Shown here: positions 55,518-64,000 of the stretch, in pieces
Layout of the letters: each line of letters begins with the position of its first letter
Position numbering within the stretch: the first letter of the stretch is position 1
Assembly: GCF_025685685.1 (NCBI RefSeq)
Contig: NZ_JAGSYH010000001.1
Coordinates: 62,001 to 126,000, forward strand
From: Acidicapsa dinghuensis
Lineage (GTDB): Bacteria; Acidobacteriota; Terriglobia; Terriglobales; Acidobacteriaceae
Direction of reading: 5' to 3'
DNA: 64,000 nucleotides
Position numbers and translations under genes: made by a program
Notes under the pieces: model-generated
The model's input: the letters and a program-made list of their open reading frames with translations, nothing else
Databases searched by the model: none
What the model was told of the DNA's origin: nothing

Positions 55518-56486
55518 CTAGGAGAATGCGGGGGAGGGAAGCGCCAGTTCCCACTCCTGCCCGGTGAGATGCTTGCCGAAATTGGTATGTGGCGTTTCTT
55601 TTACCAATCGGAAGCCCGCCTTTGCGTAGATCCTGTGCGCTGCCGTGAGAATGCTCTGGGTCCATAAAACTACACGGGTATAGCCCGCAGTTTCGGCAAA
55701 GCGAAGACATTCGCGGACGAGGGTCTCTCCAAGACCCAACCCGCGGGCGGCAGGCTCGATATAGAGAAGGCGCAGACGGGCGGTATCCAGTTCGGTCGGA
55801 TGCTTTACGAGGAAGATGTGGCCGACGCTGGCTCCATCGATTTCCGCAATCCAGCAGCGCTCGCGAGCAGGGTCGTAGCTTGTCAGAAATTCGCCAACGA
55901 TCTTCGCTACCAGAGATTCAAATTCCTCATTCCAGCCATATTGGCGGGCATACCCAGTACTTTCGCTGTAGACCACCCAGCCCATGTCTCCCACGCGGTG
56001 CGGTCGAAGCGTAACGATCGGTCGGCCTGTTTCGTTAGAGACAAGCAGCCGCTCAATGGTCTGCATGCCGTTCAGCAGTTCAGATCTGGCGGTCAGTGGC
56101 AAGCTTTCCAGCACGTCCATCGCCTGCCTCTCGGAGCGGCTATCAAGCTGAGTGAATGCAGATTTGCCCTTGCGGGTGAGGGAAATGATCGACGCTCGCG
56201 CATCGTGAGGCGATGGCTTGCGAGCCGTCAGGCCATCGCTCTCAAACCTGGCAAGGATGCGGCTGAGGTAGCCGGGGTCCAGACTCAAGGCTTCGGCAAT
56301 TGCGCGAGCGTTCGCCGCTTTTCGTGTGGCAATTTCATACAGAATGCGAGCCTCGGTCAGCGAAAAACTAGTCTCCAGCAAGCCTTCGTTAAGCGTGCCG
56401 ATGAATCGCGTATATATGCGATTGAAGCGCCTGAATGCGGCGGCTCCGTGAGTCAGATCGTCCTGAGTCGGGATTGTTTCTGTCAT
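55518..56486 (-). CDS. MarR-GNAT fusion regulator
   Basis: The 322-residue protein joins a MarR winged helix-turn-helix (residues about 10-150: TEARILYEIATRKAANARAIAEAL, and LARFESDGLTARKPSPHDAR) to a GNAT acetyltransferase (residues about 160-320: EPAARGLGLGETLVRECLRF and YTRVVLWTQ). This architecture is known in many bacteria. A 17-bp perfect inverted repeat lies 22 bases upstream of the start and is a likely autoregulatory operator. Confidence 0.93.
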   Translation of the reverse strand: MTETIPTQDDLTHGAAAFRRFNRIYTRFIGTLNEGLLETSFSLTEARILYEIATRKAANARAIAEALSLDPGYLSRILARFESDGLTARKPSPHDARASIISLTRKGKSAFTQLDSRSERQAMDVLESLPLTARSELLNGMQTIERLLVSNETGRPIVTLRPHRVGDMGWVVYSESTGYARQYGWNEEFESLVAKIVGEFLTSYDPARERCWIAEIDGASVGHIFLVKHPTELDTARLRLLYIEPAARGLGLGETLVRECLRFAETAGYTRVVLWTQSILTAAHRIYAKAGFRLVKETPHTNFGKHLTGQEWELALPSPAFS

Positions 56487-56507
56487 GTTGCCATTATCAT
56501 CAAAAAT

Positions 56508-56524
56508 AATTGACTAAGTCAATT
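56508..56524. promoter_or_regulatory. MarR-type operator
   Basis: AATTGACTAAGTCAATT is a perfect 8-1-8 inverted repeat. It lies 22 bases before the MarR-GNAT start and in the divergent region shared with the lytic transglycosylase gene. Its TTGAC half-site form fits MarR-family binding sites and could overlap a -35 element. Confidence 0.7.
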
Positions 56525-56660
56525 AAATACATCCGCCCAAAAGCTGGTTCGATTCATTTCGGAAATGTTTGTCCAAAAGAAAACGAGTGGAACGTAACGG
56601 GAGTGGTTCGTTCCTGCCGGCCTGCGCGCAGAAATTTAGAAATGCCGTTAAAGTGGATGC

Positions 56661-59153
56661 ATGGCGGTATCTCGGGGCGATTCTCTTGTCCGGATGGGTT
56701 CTGCGGGCGGTTTCGTTTGCGCCCGCATTTGTATGTTCTTTCGGTCGGTCTGGCTAAAGCGGCTTCGCGTGGCAGCTGCTGTAATGGCTGGATGCTTGAT
56801 CCTGGCTACTGGAGAACCGGCCAGGCCATTCGGCAACACGCAAACGGCTACTGCGAAGAAGAAGCATCACACTGCCGTCAAGCCCAAGACTGTCAGTTCG
56901 AAAACGTCTGCAAGTAAGAAGACAGTCAAAGCCAGAACCCGCCGCCGGCGCGGGAGTCGCGCTGCACGTGCCCGTGAAGCCGCAAAATTGCGCGTGGCGT
57001 TTGTTGCCTCAACAGAACTGCGACCCATGGCGCAACAACTGGCCGCTACAAGAACTGCTGCGGCGTATGCAGGCGTGACGGCATTTGCGCATTCCCACAC
57101 TGGCGAAAAAGCTGCGGCAGCCTATCTCGCCTTGGGGCACGCGTACCTGGCCGACAACCATTACGACGAAGCGGCTCAGAACTTTCGCATGGCCAAGGCT
57201 GCTGGCGATTCGCTGGCGGATTATGACGACTATTTAGGTGCGAAGGCTCTGCATGGCGCAGGAAATGACGCCGCTGCCGAGGCTCTTTTGAAGGGTTTCG
57301 CCGATCGTTATCCTGACAGCATCTTTGTCGATGACACGCCGGAGCTCGAAGCGCAGGTGTTACTTGGTGTGAAGGATCCAGCGGGGGCTCGAAAAGCCCT
57401 TCTGGCAGCTCCGGAATCATCCGATCGCCCCGGCTATCAACTTGTGCTTGCAGAGATTGATCAGACCCAGGGGCAAACTGACGAAGCAGTCAAAGTCTAC
57501 AAGAATGTGCTTTTGAGCTGGCCGCTTTCCTATGAAGGCCAAACGGCTCGGGCCAAGCTGACCCAGCTTGGCATGGAGTCGACGTTGACGGTAGCCGAGC
57601 TGCGCAGTCTCGGTGATGCCTATTACAAGGCCGGTAAGTATGATGAAGCCTCCGACCAATATCACGCACTTGCGCGCTCTTTCGGAATATCTGCCGAGCA
57701 GAGAAATGAGTTCGCCGTTGCGGCAGCGGCGTGCGATTTAAAGCTGAAGAAGTTGACCCGCGAAGAAGCGGAAGCTCTGCCGCAGACCAATGATGAAAAC
57801 GGCGCACGCCGCCTCTACCTGCTGATGGAGTTAGCGCGTAATCGCGACGACGAGACAGCGCAGCAAAGCTATGTGGATATGCTTACGACGAGCTTTCCGC
57901 ATAGCCAGTGGCTTGCCGAGGCGCTTTTCTCTAGCGGCAATATGTACTTGCTGAAGAAAGACTATCCGCAAGCCGTGAAGTATTACAGCGACCTTGCCGA
58001 ACAGTTTCCGGATAATTCGAACGCTGCTGCAGCACACTGGCGGGCAGGTTGGTGGTCTTACCGGCAAGGACTCTATCCGCAGGCAGAGAAAATCTTTACG
58101 GATCAGATCCGGTTATATCCGTCAGCCAAGGAGACCGTCAGCGCGCTTTATTGGCGCGCACGGATGTACGAAGAACAGGATCATCAGCCGGGCTTAGCCG
58201 CAGCTCACTACAGGACGATAGTAAAAGCCTATTCGCACTATTTCTACGCGAATATGGCTAGTATGCGTCTGACAGCTCTCGGCGATCCAACTCCGGTATC
58301 CATTCCGGCTCTCGATAAATTCGCCGCGCAGCCTGTGCCCAGGCTGGACGCAACATTTCCAGCAGACGATCCGCATCTGGTCAAAGCCCATCTGCTCGTG
58401 AATGCAGGGCTCACGGAGTATGTGCCCGAAGAAATCGCGGCGGCGCCGGGCAGCGAGTCATGGAGCAAGATCGCCGAAGCGCAGCTCTACGCTTCCTATG
58501 GAGACGCTTTCCACGCGATGCGTGTGTTAAAGCGTGCGTTACCGTATGCCAGTTCCGCGCCTATCCAGTCCATACCACTTGCCTACTGGCGCATTCTCTT
58601 CCCGCAGCCTTATTGGGATACGATTCAGGCCGAGTCTGCCAAGAACGGGCTCGATCCGTATTTTGTTGCTTCCTTGATAAGGCAGGAATCGGAGTTCAAC
58701 CCTTCGGCTATCTCTCATGCCAACGCTTACGGGCTGATGCAATTGTTGCCTTCGGTCGGTAAGCAGATGGCGCGTGAAGAGGGCCTTGGCTCGATAGAGA
58801 CTCGTCAATTGCTCGATCCCGTCCTCAACATTCGTCTCGGCACACGCTACCTGCGTGAGACGATGGAGCACTTCGGTCGTGTTCCGGAATATGCGTTGGC
58901 TGCCTATAATGCGGGCGAAAACCGCGTGACAGATTGGCAGGCCGCCGGTCCATATACAGGTATCGACGAATTTGTTGAGTCGATACCTTTCTCCGAAACA
59001 CGTGAATACGTGGAAGCAATCGTGCGCAATCAGGAGATGTACCGCGATATCGATCGATTCGCCAAGGTTGCTAACACTACACAGCGCGCAGAAGCGACAA
59101 CAGCCTCAGCAGGAATCCGCGGTATCGATGGGCGGGACTCTCAGCGGCCGTAG
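56661..59153 (+). CDS. Soluble lytic transglycosylase (Slt70-like)
   Basis: The 830-residue protein has an N-terminal signal-like segment (VAAAVMAGCLILATG near residue 35), a Lys/Arg-rich linker, a long alpha-solenoid with TPR-like repeats (about residues 100-640) and a C-terminal SLT domain. That domain has the catalytic Glu in IRQESEFNPSAIS (about residue 675), YGLMQLLP and ALAAYNAGENRV. It cleaves peptidoglycan glycan strands with formation of 1,6-anhydro ends. The ATG at 56661 is uncertain; a later one at 56733 would place the signal peptide at the start. The divergent MarR operator region is upstream. Confidence 0.9.
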   Translation: MAVSRGDSLVRMGSAGGFVCARICMFFRSVWLKRLRVAAAVMAGCLILATGEPARPFGNTQTATAKKKHHTAVKPKTVSSKTSASKKTVKARTRRRRGSRAARAREAAKLRVAFVASTELRPMAQQLAATRTAAAYAGVTAFAHSHTGEKAAAAYLALGHAYLADNHYDEAAQNFRMAKAAGDSLADYDDYLGAKALHGAGNDAAAEALLKGFADRYPDSIFVDDTPELEAQVLLGVKDPAGARKALLAAPESSDRPGYQLVLAEIDQTQGQTDEAVKVYKNVLLSWPLSYEGQTARAKLTQLGMESTLTVAELRSLGDAYYKAGKYDEASDQYHALARSFGISAEQRNEFAVAAAACDLKLKKLTREEAEALPQTNDENGARRLYLLMELARNRDDETAQQSYVDMLTTSFPHSQWLAEALFSSGNMYLLKKDYPQAVKYYSDLAEQFPDNSNAAAAHWRAGWWSYRQGLYPQAEKIFTDQIRLYPSAKETVSALYWRARMYEEQDHQPGLAAAHYRTIVKAYSHYFYANMASMRLTALGDPTPVSIPALDKFAAQPVPRLDATFPADDPHLVKAHLLVNAGLTEYVPEEIAAAPGSESWSKIAEAQLYASYGDAFHAMRVLKRALPYASSAPIQSIPLAYWRILFPQPYWDTIQAESAKNGLDPYFVASLIRQESEFNPSAISHANAYGLMQLLPSVGKQMAREEGLGSIETRQLLDPVLNIRLGTRYLRETMEHFGRVPEYALAAYNAGENRVTDWQAAGPYTGIDEFVESIPFSETREYVEAIVRNQEMYRDIDRFAKVANTTQRAEATTASAGIRGIDGRDSQRP

Positions 59154-59421
59154 TGGTTCCGCTCACATCCTCGAACACGAGCAGAATAGGATCGACGAGC
59201 ACTGGAAAGCATGCACAAGGAGATGCCAACTTGACACATCGCAGTTGAAATTAACAAGTATGTTATTGACGCTTTCAGAACAACAGGCAACACTGGCATC
59301 ACGTATAACCGCAACTGATGAGTAAAGACAGGGTTCCATTGCATAGGTAGGTGCTTGATACGCAAGACTGCGGCTCACCTTTTGTCGCATAGCAGGTCGA
59401 ATTCACCCAACGGAGGGCAGA

Positions 59422-59685
59422 ATGACGGCTGAATTGCAGTTCCTCGAAGCATGGATTCCCGAGAAGATGGAACCTGGCACGGTCTTCCTTTTAGAAGGTC
59501 CGAATGCCGTAGGGCAAGGCGGCAATCCTTTCGTCGCTGTCCTTGCATGTCCCGGATGTGGCACCGTGGGCCTGATCACTCGACGGCAACTGCACGGATT
59601 CGAAACCATGATCTGCGGCGGCGACAATTGCTCAGCAGAATTCGGCTTCGATGGCGAGACAATCCGTTACCGCGCTCCACAATAG
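59422..59685 (+). CDS. Small zinc-ribbon-like hypothetical protein
   Basis: An 87-residue product with two Cys pairs, CPGCG and CGGDNC, likely a zinc ribbon. A good GGAGGGC site precedes the ATG. It has no recognised family; the cysteines suggest a small metal-binding or nucleic-acid-binding protein. Confidence 0.7.
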   Translation: MTAELQFLEAWIPEKMEPGTVFLLEGPNAVGQGGNPFVAVLACPGCGTVGLITRRQLHGFETMICGGDNCSAEFGFDGETIRYRAPQ

Positions 59686-59776
59686 CTCGCGCCATCTGTA
59701 TAGATCAGTAAGGCTCGCTGCATTGCTGTGCCTGTATCATTCAAGGTGTTCGACGTTTTCCAAATTTGAGGTTACA

Positions 59777-60511
59777 GTGCATAAGAGTCTCTTGAAGCTC
59801 TTTTGTTTTCGGTTGTGCGTGTCGCTTGGTTTCGTTTTTCTGGGATTTGCATCTGCTATGTCTTTGGCCGCGCAAGACGCGGCAAAGATTCCCGAAGAGA
59901 TTGAATGGACATGGGAGGTGCGTCCCGCGCACGCGGATGCCAAACTTCCGAATGTCCTCTTGCTTGGCGACTCGATTACGCGCAACTACTTTCCAGAGGT
60001 GACACAAGATCTCACCGGGGTAGCCAATGTTTACCTGATGGCTTCCTCAACCTGCGTAGGCGATCCACGCATCGAGCACCAGATCGCTGAGTTTGCCACG
60101 ATGGAGGGCGTAAGGTTCCAGGTTGTGCATTTCAATAACGGCATGCATGGCTGGGGTTATTCTGAGGCGCAGTATAAAGCTGCTTTTCCGGCGTTCATGC
60201 GGACTGTCCGTGCTCTGACTTTGGAATCCAGCACCCTCATATGGGCCAGCACAACGCCTGTGCGCATAGACAAAGAAGTTGGCCCGACAAACGCCCGCGT
60301 GGATGAGCGCAACAAGATCGCCCTTGCTCTCATCACATCGGCGAAAATTTCCTTGGATGACCAGCATGCTTTGATGATGGAGCATAGAGACCTCTACAAA
60401 GACGACATCCATTTCAATGACGCAGGATCGAAAATTCAAGGCGACCAGGCGGCCGCACAGATTCGTGCAGCACTCAGTATGAACCGCTTGCCCAAAGCGC
60501 AGGCGCGGTAA
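59777..60511 (+). CDS. SGNH/GDSL-family hydrolase, secreted
   Basis: The GTG start at 59777 with GAGG five bases ahead gives a 244-residue protein with a signal peptide (FRLCVSLGFVFLGFASAMS). SGNH blocks are visible: LLLGDSITRNY (Ser, block I), FNNGMHGW (block III Asn) and DDIHFNDAG (Asp and His of block V). It is probably an extracytoplasmic esterase; the substrate, such as acetylated glycan or lipid, is unknown. The frame is open upstream but only the GTG site is preceded by a ribosome binding site. Confidence 0.85.
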   Translation: MHKSLLKLFCFRLCVSLGFVFLGFASAMSLAAQDAAKIPEEIEWTWEVRPAHADAKLPNVLLLGDSITRNYFPEVTQDLTGVANVYLMASSTCVGDPRIEHQIAEFATMEGVRFQVVHFNNGMHGWGYSEAQYKAAFPAFMRTVRALTLESSTLIWASTTPVRIDKEVGPTNARVDERNKIALALITSAKISLDDQHALMMEHRDLYKDDIHFNDAGSKIQGDQAAAQIRAALSMNRLPKAQAR

Positions 60512-60646
60512 AATAAGCTATACGTGAGCCATTGTTTGGAGATCAGAGATATATCTGCATTACCGGCAAATCTCATTCCAGTATCGAAATTGAGAAACCG
60601 GCCCTAAAAAACAGCCGTGTAGAAATCACATGATTCGAACAACTCA

Positions 60647-60688
60647 GCCCGGATGGCGAAATCGGCAGACGCAGCGGACTTAAAATCC
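60647..60688 (+). pseudogene. tRNA-Leu(UAA), 5' part only
   Basis: The segment has the tRNA-Leu acceptor start GCCCGGA, the D arm and the anticodon loop with TTAAAATCC, and then breaks off into unrelated AT-rich sequence at 60689. The anticodon is TAA and there is no intron. The 3' half is not found in the window. Its D-arm and anticodon sequence is repeated almost exactly in the intact tRNA-Leu at 62108, so the two flank the integrase gene as direct repeats. Confidence 0.85.
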
Positions 60689-60804
60689 AAGTTATGCATG
60701 AATAAAATGTCTAAAATCAATTGCTTGTAGCTTTACTTTTTATTTCACATCTGCTACACAATTACACATGTGCACGGCATTTTTGAGGCGCGAAGGAGCT
60801 ACCA

Positions 60805-62086
60805 ATGTCCGAAACCCTAGAAAGCCCAAAACCCAAAGCAGAAACCCACAAAACCATGGGCGGCAAGGTCAACATCTACCGCCGCGAAAATAGCGACAAC
60901 TGGCAGTGCTCGACTTTCCTTAACGGGCGCAACTGGCGAGTCTCAACGCACGAAGACAGCCTCGGTCGAGCGAAGGACTTCGCCGAAGATTGGTATCTCG
61001 CCTTGCGCGGCAAAGCGCACGCCGGGCTTCTCGAAAAAAAATACCCGACGGCAAGGCAAGAAATTCAAGGAAGCCGCTGCGAAATTCCTCGAAGAGGCTC
61101 CTATCCTCACGCAGGGCCAGCGCGGCCCGACTTGGCTAAATCAGCATGAGTCGAAACTGAGCGGTATCATCCTTCCATTTCTGGGCGAGAAATACCTGAC
61201 CGAAATCACATCCGGCGTCATTCAGGAATACCGCATCTGGCGCGCGCAGAATTGCAAGACAGGCGGCACTCCGGCGCGGAGCACGGTACACAAGGAGATC
61301 GTCTGTATTCGTCAGGTACTGAAAACGGCCAGGAGACACGGTTGGATCGAGTACCTCCCCGACATGTCGGTACCCTACAAAACTTCCGGCAAGATCGTGC
61401 ACCGGGCGTGGTTCTCGCCGGAGGAGTACAAGAAGCTCTACGAGGCGACGCGCCGGCGCGCGAATGAGCCGAAGCAGGCGCGCTTCAAATGGGAATGTGA
61501 ACAGCTGCACGATTACGTGCTATTCGCGGTGAACACCGGGCTACGGCCCGATGAGGCGTGGGGGCTGCAATTCCGCGACGTCAGTGTTGTGAAGGACGAC
61601 GCCACCGGCGAAAAGATCCTTGAGATCGAGGTGAGAGGTAAACGAGGCGTTGGCTATTGCAAGAGCATGCCGGGCGCGGTCAGGCCGTTCGAGCGCCTAA
61701 AGAGTCGCCAACGCCCCTTGCGAATCGACGAGCCTGGACGAGGAGGAACAAACAAGGAGACTCGCTTGCCTGAGCCTACGGACCTGCTCTTTCCTAAATG
61801 GCAGCGCGAATTGTTTAAGACGATTCTCGACGAAGAGAAATTGAGAGCTGATCGAGATGGCCAAGCGCGAACAGCGTACAGCCTCCGCCATACCTATATT
61901 TGCCTGCGCCTGATGGAAGGAGCCGATATTTACCAAATTGCTAAGAACTGCAGGACTTCTGTCGAGATGATCGAGAAGTTCTATGCCTCCCACATTAAAA
62001 CCAGGCTTGATGCGGCCGCGATCAATATCACGCGGAAGAAGAAGGTTGCGAGGCAGGCGGCAAAGGAACTTCGCACCGGCACTTAG
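60805..62086 (+). pseudogene. Tyrosine integrase, single frameshift at an A8 run
   Basis: The first frame (from the ATG at 60805, preceded by GAAGGAGC) encodes the arm-binding N-terminus (GGKVNIYRRENSDNWQCSTF) and then runs into AAAAAAAA at 61034-61041, after which the catalytic part is in the +1 frame. With seven A residues the protein would be continuous, about 427 residues: LLEKNTRRQGKKFKEAAAKF, then ILPFLGEKYLTEIT, the box I arginine in NTGLRPDEAW, RHTYICL with the box II arginine, and the nucleophile tyrosine in FYASHI. The box II histidine position holds Tyr. It may be a mutation, a sequencing error or slippage. It lies between two tRNA-Leu copies and so belongs to a tRNA-Leu-targeting element. 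Confidence 0.85.
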
Positions 62087-62107
62087 CCTTATACTTAAGG
62101 TGACCAT

Positions 62108-62455
62108 GCGGGCGTGGCGAAATCGGCAGACGCACCGGACTTAAGCGCAACTTGAGTGCTCGTCGGGAAATCGGCGATGCAGAACTGCTCAAATTCGGGG
62201 AACCCTTTGAAATGGCAACCCCGAGCCAAGCCCCGACGGAGAACTCCGGAGGGGAAGGTGTAGAGACTAGACGGGCAGCACCTACCGCCGAACGGCGACG
62301 GACCGAACGGTTACGGTGAAGGTATAGTCCAGACCACAAAACTGTCGGAGCGTCCCTTGGACGCGTTCTCCGGCAGCGCGGCGAAAGCCGCAGATGGTAA
62401 GAAAATCCGTTGGGGCGCAAGCCCCGTGAGGGTTCAAGTCCCTCCGCCCGCACCA
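62108..62455 (+). tRNA. tRNA-Leu(UAA) with group I intron in the anticodon loop
   Basis: The 5' exon (62108-62142) carries acceptor GCGGGCG, the D arm and the anticodon stem up to U34. The 3' exon (62402-62455) restores the anticodon loop CTTAAAA (TAA), a variable arm (TTGGGGCGCAAGCCCC) and the T arm, and closes the acceptor with CGCCCGC, A and CCA. The exons fit a complete leucine tRNA; position 27-43 is a C-U mismatch. The intron sits between U34 and A35, the same place as in cyanobacterial and plastid tRNA-Leu(UAA). Confidence 0.92.
62143..62401 (+). ncRNA. Self-splicing group I intron
   Basis: The 259-nt intron ends with G (omega-G, 62401), as group I introns do. P1 forms between the exon-intron sequence ACTT|AAG and the internal guide CTTGAGT at 62151-62157, with a U-G wobble exactly at the 5' splice site. 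The conserved P7 halves GACTA (62265-62269) and TAGTC (62325-62329, in GGTATAGTCC) are present. There is no ORF inside, so it depends on RNA folding alone. I infer autocatalytic splicing. Confidence 0.9.
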
Positions 62456-62509
62456 CACTTCTTAGGCGCTCAGGGATTAGTGCCAAAGACGCAACTTAAC
62501 CTTGCTTCA

Positions 62510-63148
62510 TCAATATGCATTGTTAAGGTCGTCGAGCATTTGGTCAGCCGCCGTTGTCGCTATATCCAAGGCCTCAAGATAATCAGCAAGCCGCCCCATC
62601 ATTTCTGAGAAGTGGCGAATATTAAACACATCGAGGTTCGCCGGCAGCGACGGATTACCATCTTTTGACGCCCAGTACCTGAAGGTCATGGAAATTGGGT
62701 CTACCTCAGATAGTTGGCGGATATACTCGCGTGTGCCCTCTACGTCCGCGCTGTTTGGCTTCTCCCAGCCAACAGCTTCACAAATGCTTTCAAATATCGG
62801 TTCCAGATCGTGCCAGAGCAGATCTAGTTTGTGTTTCCCGAGATGCTCACGCTCTTGGCTTGTCAGCTCACGCCTCAGAACGCCGGGTACACAATAAATG
62901 ACTCTTTTCAGCGCTAGTTCGATATGATGTCGGTATAGGAAAACAATTGGATATGCCAGTGTGTTGCACTCGGCCTGATTGGCCATAGCGTATTGCACTA
63001 GGCGGTCAGCCGCGCGCCGATAGCCGAGCGTGTAGGCATTTGGAGCCGATCTCAGACGAGCATTACCCGGATCGTCTACTTGATCGCGCCGAAAAAGCCG
63101 ATCGCTCTTTTGGGGTCGAGGCGGTCGTAATGTGAAATCAAATGGCAT
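62510..63148 (-). CDS. HEPN-like hypothetical protein
   Basis: The 212-residue protein has a helical core with IVFLYRHHIELALKRVI (about residues 68-84), a motif common to HEPN-type and related helical proteins. The remaining helices contain many acidic residues, and no catalytic R-x4-6-H pair is certain. It lies next to the tRNA-Leu scar, so it could be element cargo; a defence-related role is only a possibility. Confidence 0.5.
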   Translation of the reverse strand: MPFDFTLRPPRPQKSDRLFRRDQVDDPGNARLRSAPNAYTLGYRRAADRLVQYAMANQAECNTLAYPIVFLYRHHIELALKRVIYCVPGVLRRELTSQEREHLGKHKLDLLWHDLEPIFESICEAVGWEKPNSADVEGTREYIRQLSEVDPISMTFRYWASKDGNPSLPANLDVFNIRHFSEMMGRLADYLEALDIATTAADQMLDDLNNAY

Positions 63149-63165
63149 GGCTCGAATCGATGATG

Positions 63166-63978
63166 CTATTTGGGTTCCTTTCGACGTTCGAACCGCGTTG
63201 ATTCAATCATGCGACGCACATTGAACTCGAACTCATCCTCATCAGGAAGAGGCTCTGTGGAAAGGGTGTATCTACCCAGCGTCATGTTTATGCGCTTCAG
63301 TCCCCATTGCGCGTTCGTGTGTCCTTGCTCGGCGGCGAAGCTGAAGAATCGTGCCGCTTCTTCCAAATCCTGTTCGACACCATCGCCCTCTTCGAAAAGG
63401 AGACCCAGGTGAAATTGTGCCTCAGCGTCGCCCTGCTCTGCTGATCTTGAGAGCCACCTTGAGGCTTCCTGAGCGTCGCGCGGAACGCCGTTGAACCCGA
63501 CTGTGTACATTCTTCCCAGCGTGAATTGAGCATCCCGGTGTCCCTGCTCTGCAGCTTTGCGGCACCATTTTGCTGATTCGGCATGATCCACCGGAAATGC
63601 TTGGCCGTTACCATAGAGGACACCGAGGTGATACTGCGCGTCAGGGTGTCCCTTTTCTGCGGCGCTCAGATACCACTTAGCAGCTTCCCTCCAGTTCTTC
63701 GCCAATCCAATACCGTGCTCATACATTGTGCCGAGCTTGTCCTGGGCAGGTGGGAATCCCAGTTCGGCCCCCTTCCGAAACCATTTGGCTGCGGTTGGTG
63801 AATCCTGAGGGACGCCATGGCCATGGAGATAATGATGTCCGATGGCGTACGTTGCCTGCACATGAGCCGGATCGGTAGACACCACTCGCTCAAGACATTG
63901 GAAGCACTCTAGGTACTGCGATTGGTCGGTCAGCGTGAGTGCTCTATGATACCAATACTCAGCTGCGTTTTCGGTCAT
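63166..63978 (-). CDS. Sel1-repeat protein
   Basis: The 270-residue protein starts with a TPR-like helical pair, then has five Sel1-like repeats (about residues 45-235) with the consensus A-W-x-x-x-A-A-E-x-G-x-x-x-A-Q, for example AKWYLSAAEKGHPDAQYHLG and ASRWLSRSAEQGDAEAQFHL. Such solenoids bind proteins. No signal peptide is visible. It lies directly upstream of the HEPN-like gene in the same direction, 17 bases apart, so they are probably co-transcribed. Confidence 0.9.
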   Translation of the reverse strand: MTENAAEYWYHRALTLTDQSQYLECFQCLERVVSTDPAHVQATYAIGHHYLHGHGVPQDSPTAAKWFRKGAELGFPPAQDKLGTMYEHGIGLAKNWREAAKWYLSAAEKGHPDAQYHLGVLYGNGQAFPVDHAESAKWCRKAAEQGHRDAQFTLGRMYTVGFNGVPRDAQEASRWLSRSAEQGDAEAQFHLGLLFEEGDGVEQDLEEAARFFSFAAEQGHTNAQWGLKRINMTLGRYTLSTEPLPDEDEFEFNVRRMIESTRFERRKEPK

Positions 63979-64000
63979 GTCGGCTCCCTCGGCTTAGTAT

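Overview
The window looks like a chromosomal segment of a GC-rich soil bacterium, most likely an acidobacterium of the Terriglobia group. This is inference: it rests on very large FG-GAP/NHL/Ig-repeat surface proteins with a C-terminal membrane anchor, a cytochrome bc cluster with fused c-type hemes, MarR-GNAT and SpoIIE regulators, and the overall gene style. No 16S gene or other taxonomic marker is present.

Layout. 1-4291: end of a respiratory cluster (membrane protein, diheme cytochrome c lipoprotein, Rieske protein, cytochrome b with a C-terminal heme c, CtaG). 4288-8160: a 1290-residue GH13 amylase-type protein on the minus strand. 8461-13973: tRNA-Asp followed by an integrated-element scar (intact tyrosine integrase and HTH/excisionase gene, LysR regulator, hypothetical gene, VirB2-like N-terminus fused to an IS66 remnant, and a second, broken copy of the integrase and HTH genes). 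13974-27526: two giant secreted repeat proteins (2486 and 1700 aa) on the minus strand, separated by a decayed IS110 transposase. 27913-30025: three tandem tail-collar proteins and a GNAT enzyme. 30084-33883: a DUF4062-like protein, then a 64-aa peptide, a nucleotidyltransferase and an HprK-like kinase in one direction; this resembles a peptide-modification system without a known synthase. 34375-38556: alpha/beta hydrolase, medium-chain oxidoreductase, HD-domain protein and GlxA-type regulator.

38678-49824 is a nitrate assimilation locus. A minus-strand operon encodes a fused DmsB/DmsC-type iron-sulfur and membrane-anchor protein, a molybdopterin nitrate reductase and a NarK-type transporter. 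Divergent from it are a HemD-GAF-ANTAR fusion and a nitrite reductase overlapping a CysJ-like flavoprotein. A coherent reading is that nitrate is imported by the NarK-type protein and reduced by the molybdoenzyme, perhaps with electrons from quinol. Nitrite is then reduced to ammonium by the siroheme enzyme fed by NADPH through the flavoprotein. The HemD-GAF-ANTAR protein would couple siroheme precursor synthesis with sensing and RNA antitermination.

50095-60511 holds housekeeping and signalling genes: SpoIIE phosphatase, M48 protease, ECF sigma and anti-sigma, MarR-GNAT with a clear operator, soluble lytic transglycosylase, a small zinc-ribbon-like protein and an SGNH hydrolase. 60647-62455 is a second tRNA-associated scar: the 5' half of a tRNA-Leu(UAA), an integrase gene broken only at an A8 run, and a complete tRNA-Leu(UAA) interrupted by a 259-nt group I intron between U34 and A35. 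The window ends with a HEPN-like hypothetical protein and a Sel1-repeat protein.
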